64,000 nucleotides of DNA from Aquisalimonas lutea (GTDB taxonomy: Bacteria; Pseudomonadota; Gammaproteobacteria; Nitrococcales; Aquisalimonadaceae): positions 492,191-556,190 of the forward strand of contig NZ_JAUFPK010000001.1 in the NCBI RefSeq assembly GCF_030409225.1. Reading direction: 5' to 3'. Of the stretch, positions 45,472 to 54,095 are shown in pieces. Position 1 is the stretch's first letter. The number at the start of each line of letters is the position of its first letter. A model generated the notes under the pieces. The model was not told the DNA's origin and did no database searches. It worked only from the letters and a program-made list of their open reading frames with translations. The position numbers and the translations under genes are program-made.

Positions 45472-46097
45472 TGGGCGTCATCGTATTCCCGATCCACCAG
45501 GTACCGGATCACCTCCGTCATGCGCTGCTGGCCTCCGGCCTGGCGGACGTCCACCACATACTTGCCGGCAACCGCCACGGTGGGCGTGCTCCGCACGCCG
45601 TAGGTCCGGGCGACGCGCTGGGCGCGGCGCATGCTCGCATCCACGGTAAACGAATCCCAGGCCTCCTTGAACGCCTCGGGGTCCACGCCCTGCTCGGCCA
45701 CCACGTCGGCGACGGCATCGACGGATTGCAGGCGGCGCCCCTCGTCGTGGATCGCCCGGAACAGGGCATCGTGCGTCGCCTCGACGGCGTCCAGCGCGGC
45801 GGTGGCGTGATAGGCGCGCGCCACCGGCTCCCAGCTGCGGTTGAACACCACCGGCGTACGCACCAGCTCGGCGCGCTCCCCCAGGTCCTCCATGAGCGAA
45901 TGCATGCGGGGGTTGAAGCTGTTGCAGTGCGGGCAGGCGTAGGAGAAGAACTCGCGCACCTGGACAACTTCTCCGGTATCCATGGATACCGGCTCGTCCA
46001 GCTCGCGGTAGTCCTCGCCCGCCTGGAACGACTGCCCCCAGGCCAGGGCGGGAACGACAAGCAGCAGCGTCGCGAGCAGTTTGTGGATGCCTTGCAT
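45468..46097 (-). CDS. dsbA: Thiol:disulfide interchange protein DsbA
   Basis: From the ATG at 46097 the precursor has 209 residues: a Sec signal (MQGIHKLLATLLLVVPALAWGQ) and a mature DsbA with the redox site FFSYACPHCNSFNP and the cis-proline loop VRSTPTVAVAGKYV. It puts disulfides into periplasmic proteins. It sits 52 bp after ccsA, which fits the thiol-redox needs of cytochrome c maturation. Dual placement with cytochrome genes is common in gammaproteobacteria. Confidence 0.95.
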   Translation of the reverse strand: MQGIHKLLATLLLVVPALAWGQSFQAGEDYRELDEPVSMDTGEVVQVREFFSYACPHCNSFNPRMHSLMEDLGERAELVRTPVVFNRSWEPVARAYHATAALDAVEATHDALFRAIHDEGRRLQSVDAVADVVAEQGVDPEAFKEAWDSFTVDASMRRAQRVARTYGVRSTPTVAVAGKYVVDVRQAGGQQRMTEVIRYLVDREYDDAQ

Positions 46098-46149
46098 GGA
46101 TTGCCTCCGTTGAACCCGTCGGTTGCAGCACGGCACCGGCCCGGCGGCG

Positions 46150-47313
46150 TTACAGCTCGCCGTAGGAGTGCAGGCCGCTGAGGAAGATATTGACGCCCAG
46201 GAAGGTGAACGTCACCACGAACAGCCCGGCCACGGCCCACCACGCCATGGGCGTGCCGCGCCAGCCCTTGCTGAAGCGCAGGTGCAGCCAGGCCGCATAG
46301 TTCAGCCAGGTGATCAGGGACCAGGTCTCCTTGGGGTCCCAGCTCCAGTACCCGCCCCAGGCCTCGGCCGCCCAGAGCGCACCGAGGATGGTCGCCACGG
46401 TGAAGAAGGCGAACCCGAGGGCCACCGTCTTGTACATGAGGTCGTCCAGCAGCTCGGCCGACGGCAGCCCGTGGCGCTCCCAGCCCCCCGGATTGCGGGC
46501 GCGGATGAGATACGCCACCCCCATCATGGCGGAAATGGCGAAGGAGCCATAGCCGATGAAATTGGCGGGCACGTGGATCTTCATCCACCAGCTCTGGAGC
46601 GCCGGGATCAAGGGGTCGATGTGATGGGCATCCTGGGCGAAGTGGTACCAGAGCAGGAAGCCGATGGCCGCACTGATCACCAGGCCGACGAAGCCGCCCA
46701 GCGCACGCGTGCCGTAGCGGTACTCGTAGTAGAGGTAGATCAGCCCGGTGGTGAAGGCGAACAGGACGAACACCTCGTAGAGGTTCGTCACCGGGATACG
46801 GCCCACCTCGGGACCGATCAGGTACGACTCCCACCAGCGCACCAGAAGCCCCACCAGGCCGGCGCCGCAGGCAACCCAGGCGAGCGCCGAGCCCACCTGC
46901 TGCGGGAAGGGGGCACGCGCCACGAGACCGCCCAGGTAGGCCAGTGTCGCAGCGGGGAAGAGCGCGCACATCCACATGATGGCGGCCTGGCTGGACAGGA
47001 GGTAGTTCAGGAAGAAATCCGTCTCCGCCGCCTCCAGCGCCGGATAGCGGAACACCGCGAACAGCGACGCCGCGGCCACCGCCAGGACGAACACGCGGGC
47101 GGGCTTCCACAGCCAGCCCACCAGCAGGACCATGCCGCAGGCCATGTAGAGAATGCCCTGGTTGTAGACATCCATCCACGGCGAGTACTGCACGCTGGCA
47201 TAGACGGTGCCGGCGATCAGGGCCAGCGCCCAGGCCCAGTCGAACCACGACAGGCGCGCCAGGAAGCTGCGGTCATCGTAGGTGTCCTGCCCCAGGACCT
47301 GCTGCGTGCTCAT
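46150..47313 (-). CDS. ccsA: Cytochrome c biogenesis protein CcsA/ResC (system II)
   Basis: From the ATG at 47313 (GGAGAGAGAC upstream) the protein has 387 residues and about eight transmembrane helices. The tryptophan-rich haem motif WGGYWSWDPKETWSLITWLNYAAWLHLR lies near residue 305 and conserved histidines flank it (LWYHFAQDAHHI, KIHVPANFIGYGS). With ResB it carries haem across the membrane and attaches it to apocytochrome c. The start overlaps the resB stop by four bases. Confidence 0.93.
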   Translation of the reverse strand: MSTQQVLGQDTYDDRSFLARLSWFDWAWALALIAGTVYASVQYSPWMDVYNQGILYMACGMVLLVGWLWKPARVFVLAVAAASLFAVFRYPALEAAETDFFLNYLLSSQAAIMWMCALFPAATLAYLGGLVARAPFPQQVGSALAWVACGAGLVGLLVRWWESYLIGPEVGRIPVTNLYEVFVLFAFTTGLIYLYYEYRYGTRALGGFVGLVISAAIGFLLWYHFAQDAHHIDPLIPALQSWWMKIHVPANFIGYGSFAISAMMGVAYLIRARNPGGWERHGLPSAELLDDLMYKTVALGFAFFTVATILGALWAAEAWGGYWSWDPKETWSLITWLNYAAWLHLRFSKGWRGTPMAWWAVAGLFVVTFTFLGVNIFLSGLHSYGEL

Positions 47314-49352
47314 TGTCTCTCTCCGGGTCTCGCTCCGGTTGAATCGGCCGGCCCGTGGGGCCGGAACCGCTGCGCCAGGTCCGCCTGCAGGCGCTCGAAC
47401 ACCCGCGCGAAGCCGATGGGATCGCGATGGCTCGAGCCCGCCAGCAGCACGTGGGCGCCGTTCGCGCCGGGACGGACCCAGCACCACATGCGCCGATGCG
47501 CCACGTAGAAGAGCAGGAACACCCCGACGGTGAGCATCAGCGCCCCGGTGTAGACGACATTTTGCCCGGGCGCGCGCGCGATCTGCAGCCCCGTCGCCTG
47601 GCGATGATCGAAGTTCGTCAGCTCCAGGAAAACCGGAGCGCCGTAGTCCGCCAGCGCCGTCATCGCCGTGATGGCGTCACGGTAGAAGACAAGATCCTCC
47701 TCCGTGGGTTCCGCCGGGTCGCTGCCCTCCCGGGTCAGCACCCGAGCATAAGCCTCCCACAGGGTCCGTTCCAGCACCAAGCGATAGAAGTCCATGAGCC
47801 GCTCCGGCGCCTCGCCCGCACGCGCCTCGGCCCGTTGCCGCTGCTGCTCCAGCACGGCATCGAAGCCGGACTCCAGCAGGGTGTCGATCATGCCGTGGGC
47901 CTCCCGGGCTACCTGCCGGCGCACCTGCTCCTGCTCCACGCCGATGTCCTGCATGGCCCGGTCCGCCGCCGCAGCCACCGACTCCTCGCCGCGCAGCTGC
48001 TCCAGCAAGGCCATGAACCGGTCCAGCTCGCCGTCGGGATCCGCCGGGATGTGGAGATAGCGGAACTCGTCGGCCGGCGAACGGCGCATGCCGCTGAGAT
48101 AGTACCGACCGCCGTCCATGGCCACCGGCTGCATGTAGTTCCGGTACTCGACGGCCTCACCGGTCTCCCGGCGCAGGCGGAACGTGAAGCTGGGGCCCAC
48201 GTTGCGCACGTCCCGGTTGTTTACGGCATCGGGGCGCGGATGGATGTTGAATACGCTGAAGTCCGTGACCTCCAGGCGGGGGCCGCTATCGGGCAGAGGG
48301 GCCTCGCCGTTGACCCGCGCCTCCATGGTGGCGGGCTCGCCGCCGTCGAGGGGCCACAGGCGCAGGTCCAGCCGCGAGCCGCCGTCGCCGAAATTGGCCT
48401 GATAGATGGCGTAGCCGTTGTACTCCAGCGGCTCGTTCACGCGGATGGTCTGCTCGATGGGCTCCTCGAGGCCGGGCGCCTGCAGGACGACGTCGCTCTC
48501 GAAGGACTGCGGCTGGCCCGTGTCGTAGTGCTCGATACGGAAGTCCTCCACCTTCAGGCGGAACGGCAGCTCCTGGACCACGTAGCCTTCCCCCATCCGC
48601 AGGAACGCGACCCCGGCACTGCCGCCCTCGGGGATGGTGACATTGCCGCGGAAGGCACCGGGCCGCGGCGGCAGCCGGCTGCTCTCGTCCACCTGCGAGA
48701 CCGGTATATCCCGGGTCTCCACCGTCAGATCGCCGGTCCAGTACTGCCACTGCAGCAGGACGTTGCCGTCGATCAGCCCGCCGACGCAGATGACGACGAT
48801 CCCCAGGTGGGTGAACACGTAGCCCAGCCGGTTGGCCGCACCACTCATGGCGGCCACCAGCTCGCCGCGCTTCCGGGGCTTGCGGCGCACGCGAAAGCCG
48901 TGGCGGCGCAGCGCCGCTTCGGCGGTATCCGCGGCCGCGCCCGGGTCCATGGCCACGTCCCACTCGCTGCGATGGGACAGCGCGCGCAGCGAGCGCTCCT
49001 GCTGGTGCTCCCGGAAGCGCGTCATCTCCTTCCACATGAACGGGGTATGGCGCACCAGGCACACGGAGGTGGACACCACCAGGAACGACAGGATGAACAG
49101 GAACCAGGGCGCGGAGTAGACGTCGTACAGCCCCAGCGCCTTGTAGACTTCGAACCAGAAGGGGCCGAACTTGAGCAGGTAGTCCGGGTAGGGCTGGCCC
49201 TGCTGCAGCACGGTCCCGATCACCGAGGCGACAGCCAGCGCCACCAGCAGGGTGATGGCGAGGTTCATCGACCCCAGGAACGTCAGCAGGATGGATGCCG
49301 TGCCCCTGCGCGGTCGCCGCTCCCTGCGTACGGACTGTGCGGCTGTGGCCAT
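47310..49352 (-). CDS. resB: Cytochrome c biogenesis protein ResB/Ccs1 (system II)
   Basis: The 680-residue protein has the ResB layout: an N-terminal pair of helices (SMNLAITLLVALAVASVIGTVL), a third and fourth near residues 80-100 and 165-190 (GYVFTHLGIVVICVGGLIDG), a long periplasmic domain, and a last helix VVYTGALMLTVGVFLLFYVAHRRMWCWVRP near the C-terminus. VCLVRHTPFMWKEM and FTHLGIV carry candidate haem histidines. With CcsA it forms the system II cytochrome c synthase. Cytochrome c4 is the next gene upstream. Confidence 0.93.
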   Translation of the reverse strand: MATAAQSVRRERRPRRGTASILLTFLGSMNLAITLLVALAVASVIGTVLQQGQPYPDYLLKFGPFWFEVYKALGLYDVYSAPWFLFILSFLVVSTSVCLVRHTPFMWKEMTRFREHQQERSLRALSHRSEWDVAMDPGAAADTAEAALRRHGFRVRRKPRKRGELVAAMSGAANRLGYVFTHLGIVVICVGGLIDGNVLLQWQYWTGDLTVETRDIPVSQVDESSRLPPRPGAFRGNVTIPEGGSAGVAFLRMGEGYVVQELPFRLKVEDFRIEHYDTGQPQSFESDVVLQAPGLEEPIEQTIRVNEPLEYNGYAIYQANFGDGGSRLDLRLWPLDGGEPATMEARVNGEAPLPDSGPRLEVTDFSVFNIHPRPDAVNNRDVRNVGPSFTFRLRRETGEAVEYRNYMQPVAMDGGRYYLSGMRRSPADEFRYLHIPADPDGELDRFMALLEQLRGEESVAAAADRAMQDIGVEQEQVRRQVAREAHGMIDTLLESGFDAVLEQQRQRAEARAGEAPERLMDFYRLVLERTLWEAYARVLTREGSDPAEPTEEDLVFYRDAITAMTALADYGAPVFLELTNFDHRQATGLQIARAPGQNVVYTGALMLTVGVFLLFYVAHRRMWCWVRPGANGAHVLLAGSSHRDPIGFARVFERLQADLAQRFRPHGPADSTGARPGERQ

Positions 49353-49485
49353 ACCTCGTGGATCACCCGGTGCCGGGGAACCCGGCTGCTTGAGGCACCC
49401 GCCCCGGAGGCGGGTGATGCATGGACTGCTTCACCGGATCACGGCGATTATTGCGCCGGCGGCACGCCCGCGCACCCTGCGGGAG

Positions 49486-50109
49486 TCAGTCGCGAGCCCT
49501 GTAGAGCCCGGAAACGTAGGACGAAACCGCCTGGATCTCCTCGTCGGAGAGCTGCTCGGCCACCGTGCGCATCATGGCGTTGCGATCCGTGTCCCGCTCA
49601 CCGCTGCGATAGGCGCGCAGCTGTGTCGCGACGTACTGGGCGTGCTGACCGCCGATGCGCGGGAACCCGGCCCCGGGCATGCCGGCGCCGGACGGGCCGT
49701 GGCAGGCCATGCAGGCGGCGACGCCCTTGTCCGGCAGCCCGCCGCGATAGATGGTCTCCCCCAGGTCGCGGAGATCCTCGCTGACACTGCCGGAGATGAC
49801 CGGATCCTGGCTGGCGTAGTAGGCCGCCAGATCCCGCATGTCCTGCTCGTCGAGGTTCGCCACCTGCCCGGCCATCACGGCATTCTGGCGCTCGCCGCTC
49901 TTGAACGCCCGGAGCTGCTCGAACAGGTAGCGCTCGCTCTGGCCGGCCAGATTGGGCCATTCGGGGTTGCTGCTCTCGCCTTGCGCGCCGTGACACGCGG
50001 CGCAGGAGCCCGACAGCTCCTCACCGCGCGAGACATCGCCGTCGGCATGCAGCAGGGGCGCGGCAACAAGCATCGAACCGGCAATGAGCACCTTGACCCA
50101 GTTGTTCAT
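49486..50109 (-). CDS. Cytochrome c4 (dihaem)
   Basis: From the ATG at 50109 (AGGAGC upstream) the precursor has 207 residues: a signal peptide (MNNWVKVLIAGSMLVAAPLLHA) and two similar class I cytochrome domains. The haem sites are CAACH and CMACH, each followed by a methionine ligand region (NAVMAGQVANL and NAMMRTVAEQL). Cytochrome c4 passes electrons from the bc1 complex to terminal oxidases in the periplasm. It has its own promoter at 50231-50259 and is next to the ResB/CcsA genes that mature it. Confidence 0.95.
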   Translation of the reverse strand: MNNWVKVLIAGSMLVAAPLLHADGDVSRGEELSGSCAACHGAQGESSNPEWPNLAGQSERYLFEQLRAFKSGERQNAVMAGQVANLDEQDMRDLAAYYASQDPVISGSVSEDLRDLGETIYRGGLPDKGVAACMACHGPSGAGMPGAGFPRIGGQHAQYVATQLRAYRSGERDTDRNAMMRTVAEQLSDEEIQAVSSYVSGLYRARD

Positions 50110-50230
50110 GAACACACTTGCTCCTGGATAGAGGGGATCCCCGGACGCGAGCGCGCGGCACACCCCGTCGCGTGCGGGCGGACAGCAACCCGGAGGAACG
50201 GCACCCGGCCCGTGGATAAAACGACTCGAA

Positions 50231-50259
50231 TTTATACCAGCCGGCCCGGTTGCGGTCAA
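50231..50259 (-). promoter_or_regulatory. Sigma-70 promoter of the cytochrome c4 gene
   Basis: On the minus strand TTGACC (50254-50259), a 17-base spacer and TATAAA (50231-50236) give a near-consensus promoter about 120 bp upstream of the cytochrome c4 ATG. Confidence 0.72.
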
Positions 50260-50273
50260 TTTGCCGACCGCTA

Positions 50274-50286
50274 GTGTCCTGTAACC
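50274..50286. repeat. Solo terminus of MITE-like element B
   Basis: The 13 bases GTGTCCTGTAACC, preceded by CTA, equal the outer end of element B at 54900-54912. No second end or internal part follows, so this is a remnant or a chance match of an end. It lies between the cytochrome c4 promoter and engB. Confidence 0.5.
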
Positions 50287-50344
50287 ACCGCGGCCCGGAC
50301 ATCTGTACCATGTTCGCCTGAATCCTCCGACGGCGAGAATCGTC

Positions 50345-50953
50345 ATGGCAGATCGCTATGCACGGGCATGGTTCCTGAAAAGCGCCAGCACCCTGGAGCA
50401 GCTGCCTCCGGACTCCGGCACGGAAGTAGCGTTCGCCGGGCGCTCGAACGCCGGCAAGTCCAGCGCGCTCAACGCCATCACCGGCCGCAGGCAGCTGGCC
50501 CGGATCAGCAAGACCCCGGGGCGCACGCAGCTGATGAACATCTTCCCGCTGGACGAGCGCCGCGCCCTGGTGGACCTCCCCGGCTACGGCTACGCCCGGG
50601 TGCCGGCATCGGTGAAGGCCCACTGGGACGAGGTCCTGCCGGCCTACCTGGACCGCCGGCGGGCGCTCCGGGGCCTGATGCTGATCATGGACATCCGCCA
50701 CCCGCTCAAGGAGTTCGACCGGCAGATGCTGGCCTGGTGCGACCATGCCGGGCTGCCGGTGCACGTGCTGCTGAACAAGGCCGACAAGCTCAAGCACGGT
50801 GCCGCGACCCGTACGCTCGCCGACGTCCGCCGCACCCTGGAGGCCGAGTTCCCGGACGCCACGGCCCAGCTGTTCTCGTCGACGCGCCCCGCCGGCGTCG
50901 AGGAGGCGCACCAGGTCCTCGACCGGTGGTTCGCGTTCGACGAGGAAGAATGA
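50345..50953 (+). CDS. engB: Ribosome biogenesis GTPase YihA/EngB
   Basis: The 202-residue GTPase has G1 GRSNAGKSS, a G2 threonine region ([13 protein letters not shown]), G3 DLPGYGYA, G4 NKADKL and G5 SSTRPAG. It acts in assembly of the large ribosomal subunit. Length is normal. Its position, divergent from cytochrome c4 and before a small RNA and polA, matches the gene order I recall in Pseudomonas, where engB lies beside ersA and polA. Confidence 0.96.
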   Translation: MADRYARAWFLKSASTLEQLPPDSGTEVAFAGRSNAGKSSALNAITGRRQLARISKTPGRTQLMNIFPLDERRALVDLPGYGYARVPASVKAHWDEVLPAYLDRRRALRGLMLIMDIRHPLKEFDRQMLAWCDHAGLPVHVLLNKADKLKHGAATRTLADVRRTLEAEFPDATAQLFSSTRPAGVEEAHQVLDRWFAFDEEE

Positions 50954-50971
50954 GACGCCGTATGAGCGGCC

Positions 50972-51137
50972 GTAGGAGCGACGTCAGTCGCGACGTTCCA
51001 GGGCATCCGGTTCCTCTGGAAGGTCGCGGCTGAAGCCGCTCCTACAGCATCCTGCGGCAGGCCTTGCCGGAGCCACGTAGGAGCGGCTTCAGCCGCGACT
51101 TTCCAGTGCGTCGGGATCTCCGGAACGTCGCTCCTAC
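50972..51137. repeat. Two REPINs downstream of engB
   Basis: A complete REPIN (50972-51045) pairs a GCGAC/GTCGC copy with a GCGGCT/AGCCGC copy. A second (51077-51137) has one full copy and a shortened right copy ending GTCGCTCCTAC. They lie in the 427-bp gap between engB and polA, the rest of which is the small-RNA locus. Confidence 0.85.
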
Positions 51138-51173
51138 GGGTCCTAGGGCCCCTCCGGATCCGTCGCCGCCGCG

Positions 51174-51201
51174 GAACTTCACCGGTGCCGGCGCGGTCTG
51201 A
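51174..51201 (+). promoter_or_regulatory. Sigma-E (AlgU/RpoE)-type promoter of the small RNA
   Basis: GAACTT (51174-51179), a 17-base spacer and TCTGA (51197-51201) fit the ECF sigma-E/AlgU consensus. The predicted start is near 51208, and a terminator follows 75-115 bases on. Confidence 0.72.
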
Positions 51202-51207
51202 CTAAAT

Positions 51208-51324
51208 GCGCCAGTGCCCGGCGCTGCCCGCTCACCCCCCTGTATGCTGAGCGGGCGACACGACCCTCCCCAGGGTCGTCGTTGGCCCCGGTCTTTCCCC
51301 CCGAGAGCCGGGGCCTTTTCTTTT
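51208..51324 (+). ncRNA. Predicted ~117-nt small RNA between engB and polA, ErsA/Spot 42-like by position
   Basis: The transcript would run from the sigma-E-type promoter to a strong terminator. It folds into three stem-loops: CCCGCTCA/TGAGCGGG (51227-51234 with 51248-51255) with a C-rich 13-base loop, GACCCT/AGGGTC (about 51262-51277), and the terminator stem. A C-rich exposed loop could pair with Shine-Dalgarno G-runs. In Pseudomonas the AlgU-dependent RNA ErsA, and in E. coli Spot 42, lie at the same place beside polA and engB. Position, promoter class and size all agree; I did not see clear base similarity to either, and no open frame with a ribosome site is present. Confidence 0.72.
51284..51324 (+). 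terminator. Rho-independent terminator of the small RNA
   Basis: An 8-bp perfect stem GGCCCCGG/CCGGGGCC (51284-51291 with 51308-51315) and a 16-base loop are followed by TTTTCTTTT. It points away from engB toward the 3' end of polA and is the clearest intrinsic terminator in the window. Confidence 0.88.
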
Positions 51325-51380
51325 GCCGTTTTCAGTTTTCAGTGGAGGTCGTGCCATGCACTGAAACTGCCAACGCTGTA

Positions 51381-54065
51381 TCAATGCGCCTCGTCCCAGT
51401 TGCTGCCCACGCCGATGTCCACTTCCAGCGGAACATCCAGGGCGGCGGCATCCACCATGAGCGAGCGCACGTGCTCGCCCACGGTGTCCGTCTCCGAAGC
51501 CGGCACCTCGAAGACCAGCTCGTCGTGGACCTGCATCACCATGAGCACGTCCGGCTCGGCCGTCTGCAGCCACTGGTCGACGCGGATCATGGCGCGCTTG
51601 ATGATGTCCGCGGCCGTGCCCTGCATGGGCGCGTTGATGGCGGTGCGCTCGGCGTACTGGCGGCGCTGGGCGTTGCTGGAGTTGATCTCGGGCAGGTACA
51701 GGCGCCGACCGTAGACGGTCTCCACGTAGCCCTGCTCGTGCGCCTGGGCCCGGGTTCGATCCATGTATTCCTTCACCCCCCGGAAGCGGTCGAAATACAG
51801 ATCGACGTACTCCTGGGCCTGACCCCGCTCGACGCCGATCTGGCGCGCCAGCCCCCAGGCGGACATGCCGTAGATAAGCCCGAAGTTGATGGCCTTGGCC
51901 GCCCGGCGCTGCTCGTCGGTGACCCGGTCCGGAGACGCCCCGAAGACCTCGGCCGCCGTGGCCCGGTGGATGTCCAGCCCCTGCTCGAAGGCCTGCCGCA
52001 GCCCGCTGTCGCCCGACAGGTGGGCCATGATGCGCAGCTCCACCTGCGAGTAGTCCGCCGCCATGAGCCGGTAGCCCGGGGTGGCGATGAACGCCTTGCG
52101 GATCCGCCGCCCCTCCGGGGTGCGCACGGGAATGTTCTGCAGGTTGGGGTCGCTGGAGGACAGCCGCCCGGTGGCCGTCACCGCCTGATGATAGGACGTG
52201 TGCACGCGCCCGGTCCGCGGGTCGCACATCTGCGGCAACTTGTCGGTGTAGGTGGACTTGAGCTTGGACAGCCCGCGGTGCTCGATGATCAGCCGCGGCA
52301 GCTCGTAGTCCTCGGCCAGCTCCTGGAGCACGGACTCCGCGGTGGACGGCTGCCCCTTGGGCGTCTTCTGCACCACCGGCAGGCCCTGGCGCTCGAACAG
52401 GATCTCCTGGATCTGCTTGGGCGATCCCAGGTTGAACGGCCCGCCGGCCGCCCTGTGCGCCGCCGCCTCGACCTCCTGCATGCTCTCGGCCAGCTCGCGG
52501 CTCTGGGTCCGCAGCAGATCCCGGTCCACCAGCACGCCGTGGCGCTCCATGCGCGAGAGCACGGGCAGCAGGGGGACCTCGATGTCCTCGTAGACCCGGC
52601 GCAGGCTGGGGACCGCCTCCAGCCGCGGCCACAGGACGTCGTGCAGCTGGCGGGTGACGTCCGCGTCCTCGCAGGCATACTCCGTCGCCTCCTCGACGCC
52701 CACCTGGTTGAACGTGATCTGCTTCGCGCCCTTGCCGGCAACCTCCTCGAACTTGATGGTACCGCGCCCGAGGTACTTCAGCGCCAGGGAGTCCATATCG
52801 TGGCGGGTGGCCGTGCTGTCCAGCACGTAGGACTGCAGCATGGTGTCGTGGCGCACGCCCTGCAGGTGGATGCCGTAGCGGGCGAGGACGCTCATGTCGT
52901 ACTTGAGGTTCTGCCCGAGCTTGGGCCGCTGCGGGTCCTCCAGCAGGGGCCGGAGGGCCTCGAGGACGGCATCACTGTCGAGCTGATCCGGGGCCCCGGG
53001 ACCGTCGTGGGCGACGGGGATGTACACGGCCTCGCCCGGGTCCACGGCAAAGGACAGCCCGACGATGCGCGCCTGCATGTAGTCCAGGCTGTCGGTTTCC
53101 AGGTCGAAGGCGAACAGCGATGCCTCCCGCAGCCGCGCCAGCCAGCCGTCCAGCTCCGCCTGCGCGGTGATCATGCGGTAGTCGCCGCCGCTGCCGCCGG
53201 CGTCGGCGTCGTCGGCATCCGGCGCACCGAGCTGGGACAGCCAGCCGGAGAACTCGTGGCGGCGATAGAGCTCGCGCAGTGCGGCCGTGTCCGGCTCGCC
53301 ACGGACCAGATCCCCCGGCTTCTGGTCGAGCTCCAGGTCGCACCGGATGGTGGCGAGCTCCCGGGACAGGGCGAGATCGTCCAGGTGCTCGCGCAGGCTC
53401 TCGCCCACCTTGCCCTTGATGTCGTCGGCGTGGGCGATGACGCCGTCCAGGTCGCCGTAGGCGTCCAGCCACTTGGCCGCGGTCTTGGGGCCGACCTTGG
53501 GAATGCCCGGGATGTTGTCCGAGGTATCCCCCACCAGCGCCAGGTAGTCGATGATCCGCTCGGGGGGCACGCCGAACTTCTCGCCCACTCCGGCCGGGTC
53601 CAGGACCGTGCCGCTCATGGTATTGAGCAGGGTGATGCGGTCGCTGACCAGCTGCGCCATGTCCTTGTCGCCGGTGGAGATGACCACGTCCCAGCCGTCC
53701 CTCTCGGCCTGCCGGGCGAGCGTGCCGATGGCGTCGTCGGCCTCGACACCGGGGATCTCCACCAGCGGCAGGCCCAGGGCGCCGACAATGTGCTTGAGCG
53801 GCTCCACCTGGGGCCGCAGGTCCTCGGGCATGCTCGGGCGGTTGGCCTTGTACTCGGCGAACAGGTCGTCGCGGAAGGTCCGCCCCGGGGCGTCGAAGAC
53901 CACGCCGATGTGCCGGGGGTCGTACTCGGCCAGGAGCTTGCGCAGCATGTTCACCACGCCGTAGACGGCCCCGGTGGGCTCGCCGGCCGAGTTGCTCAGC
54001 GGGGGCAGGGCGTGGAAGGCCCGGTACAGGTACGAGGAACCGTCCACCAGGATCAGATCGGCCAT
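51381..54065 (-). CDS. polA: DNA polymerase I
   Basis: The 894-residue protein has all three parts: an N-terminal 5'-3' exonuclease (ADLILVDGSSYLYRAFHAL, GVEADDAIGTLARQAE, STGDKDMAQLV, YLALVGDTSDNIPG), a 3'-5' exonuclease (FAFDLETDSLDYM with the D-x-E metal pair, near residue 315) and the polymerase (RVHTSYHQAVTATGRLSSSDPNLQNIP, ADYSQVELRIMAHLSGD, AAKAINFGLIYGMSAWGLA, VMQVHDELVFEV). It fills gaps and processes Okazaki fragments. The proofreading acids appear intact. It ends 57 bp from the small-RNA terminator. Confidence 0.97.
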   Translation of the reverse strand: MADLILVDGSSYLYRAFHALPPLSNSAGEPTGAVYGVVNMLRKLLAEYDPRHIGVVFDAPGRTFRDDLFAEYKANRPSMPEDLRPQVEPLKHIVGALGLPLVEIPGVEADDAIGTLARQAERDGWDVVISTGDKDMAQLVSDRITLLNTMSGTVLDPAGVGEKFGVPPERIIDYLALVGDTSDNIPGIPKVGPKTAAKWLDAYGDLDGVIAHADDIKGKVGESLREHLDDLALSRELATIRCDLELDQKPGDLVRGEPDTAALRELYRRHEFSGWLSQLGAPDADDADAGGSGGDYRMITAQAELDGWLARLREASLFAFDLETDSLDYMQARIVGLSFAVDPGEAVYIPVAHDGPGAPDQLDSDAVLEALRPLLEDPQRPKLGQNLKYDMSVLARYGIHLQGVRHDTMLQSYVLDSTATRHDMDSLALKYLGRGTIKFEEVAGKGAKQITFNQVGVEEATEYACEDADVTRQLHDVLWPRLEAVPSLRRVYEDIEVPLLPVLSRMERHGVLVDRDLLRTQSRELAESMQEVEAAAHRAAGGPFNLGSPKQIQEILFERQGLPVVQKTPKGQPSTAESVLQELAEDYELPRLIIEHRGLSKLKSTYTDKLPQMCDPRTGRVHTSYHQAVTATGRLSSSDPNLQNIPVRTPEGRRIRKAFIATPGYRLMAADYSQVELRIMAHLSGDSGLRQAFEQGLDIHRATAAEVFGASPDRVTDEQRRAAKAINFGLIYGMSAWGLARQIGVERGQAQEYVDLYFDRFRGVKEYMDRTRAQAHEQGYVETVYGRRLYLPEINSSNAQRRQYAERTAINAPMQGTAADIIKRAMIRVDQWLQTAEPDVLMVMQVHDELVFEVPASETDTVGEHVRSLMVDAAALDVPLEVDIGVGSNWDEAH

Positions 54066-54095
54066 GGTCGTGCTCTCAACCTCCCCCGGGCATGG

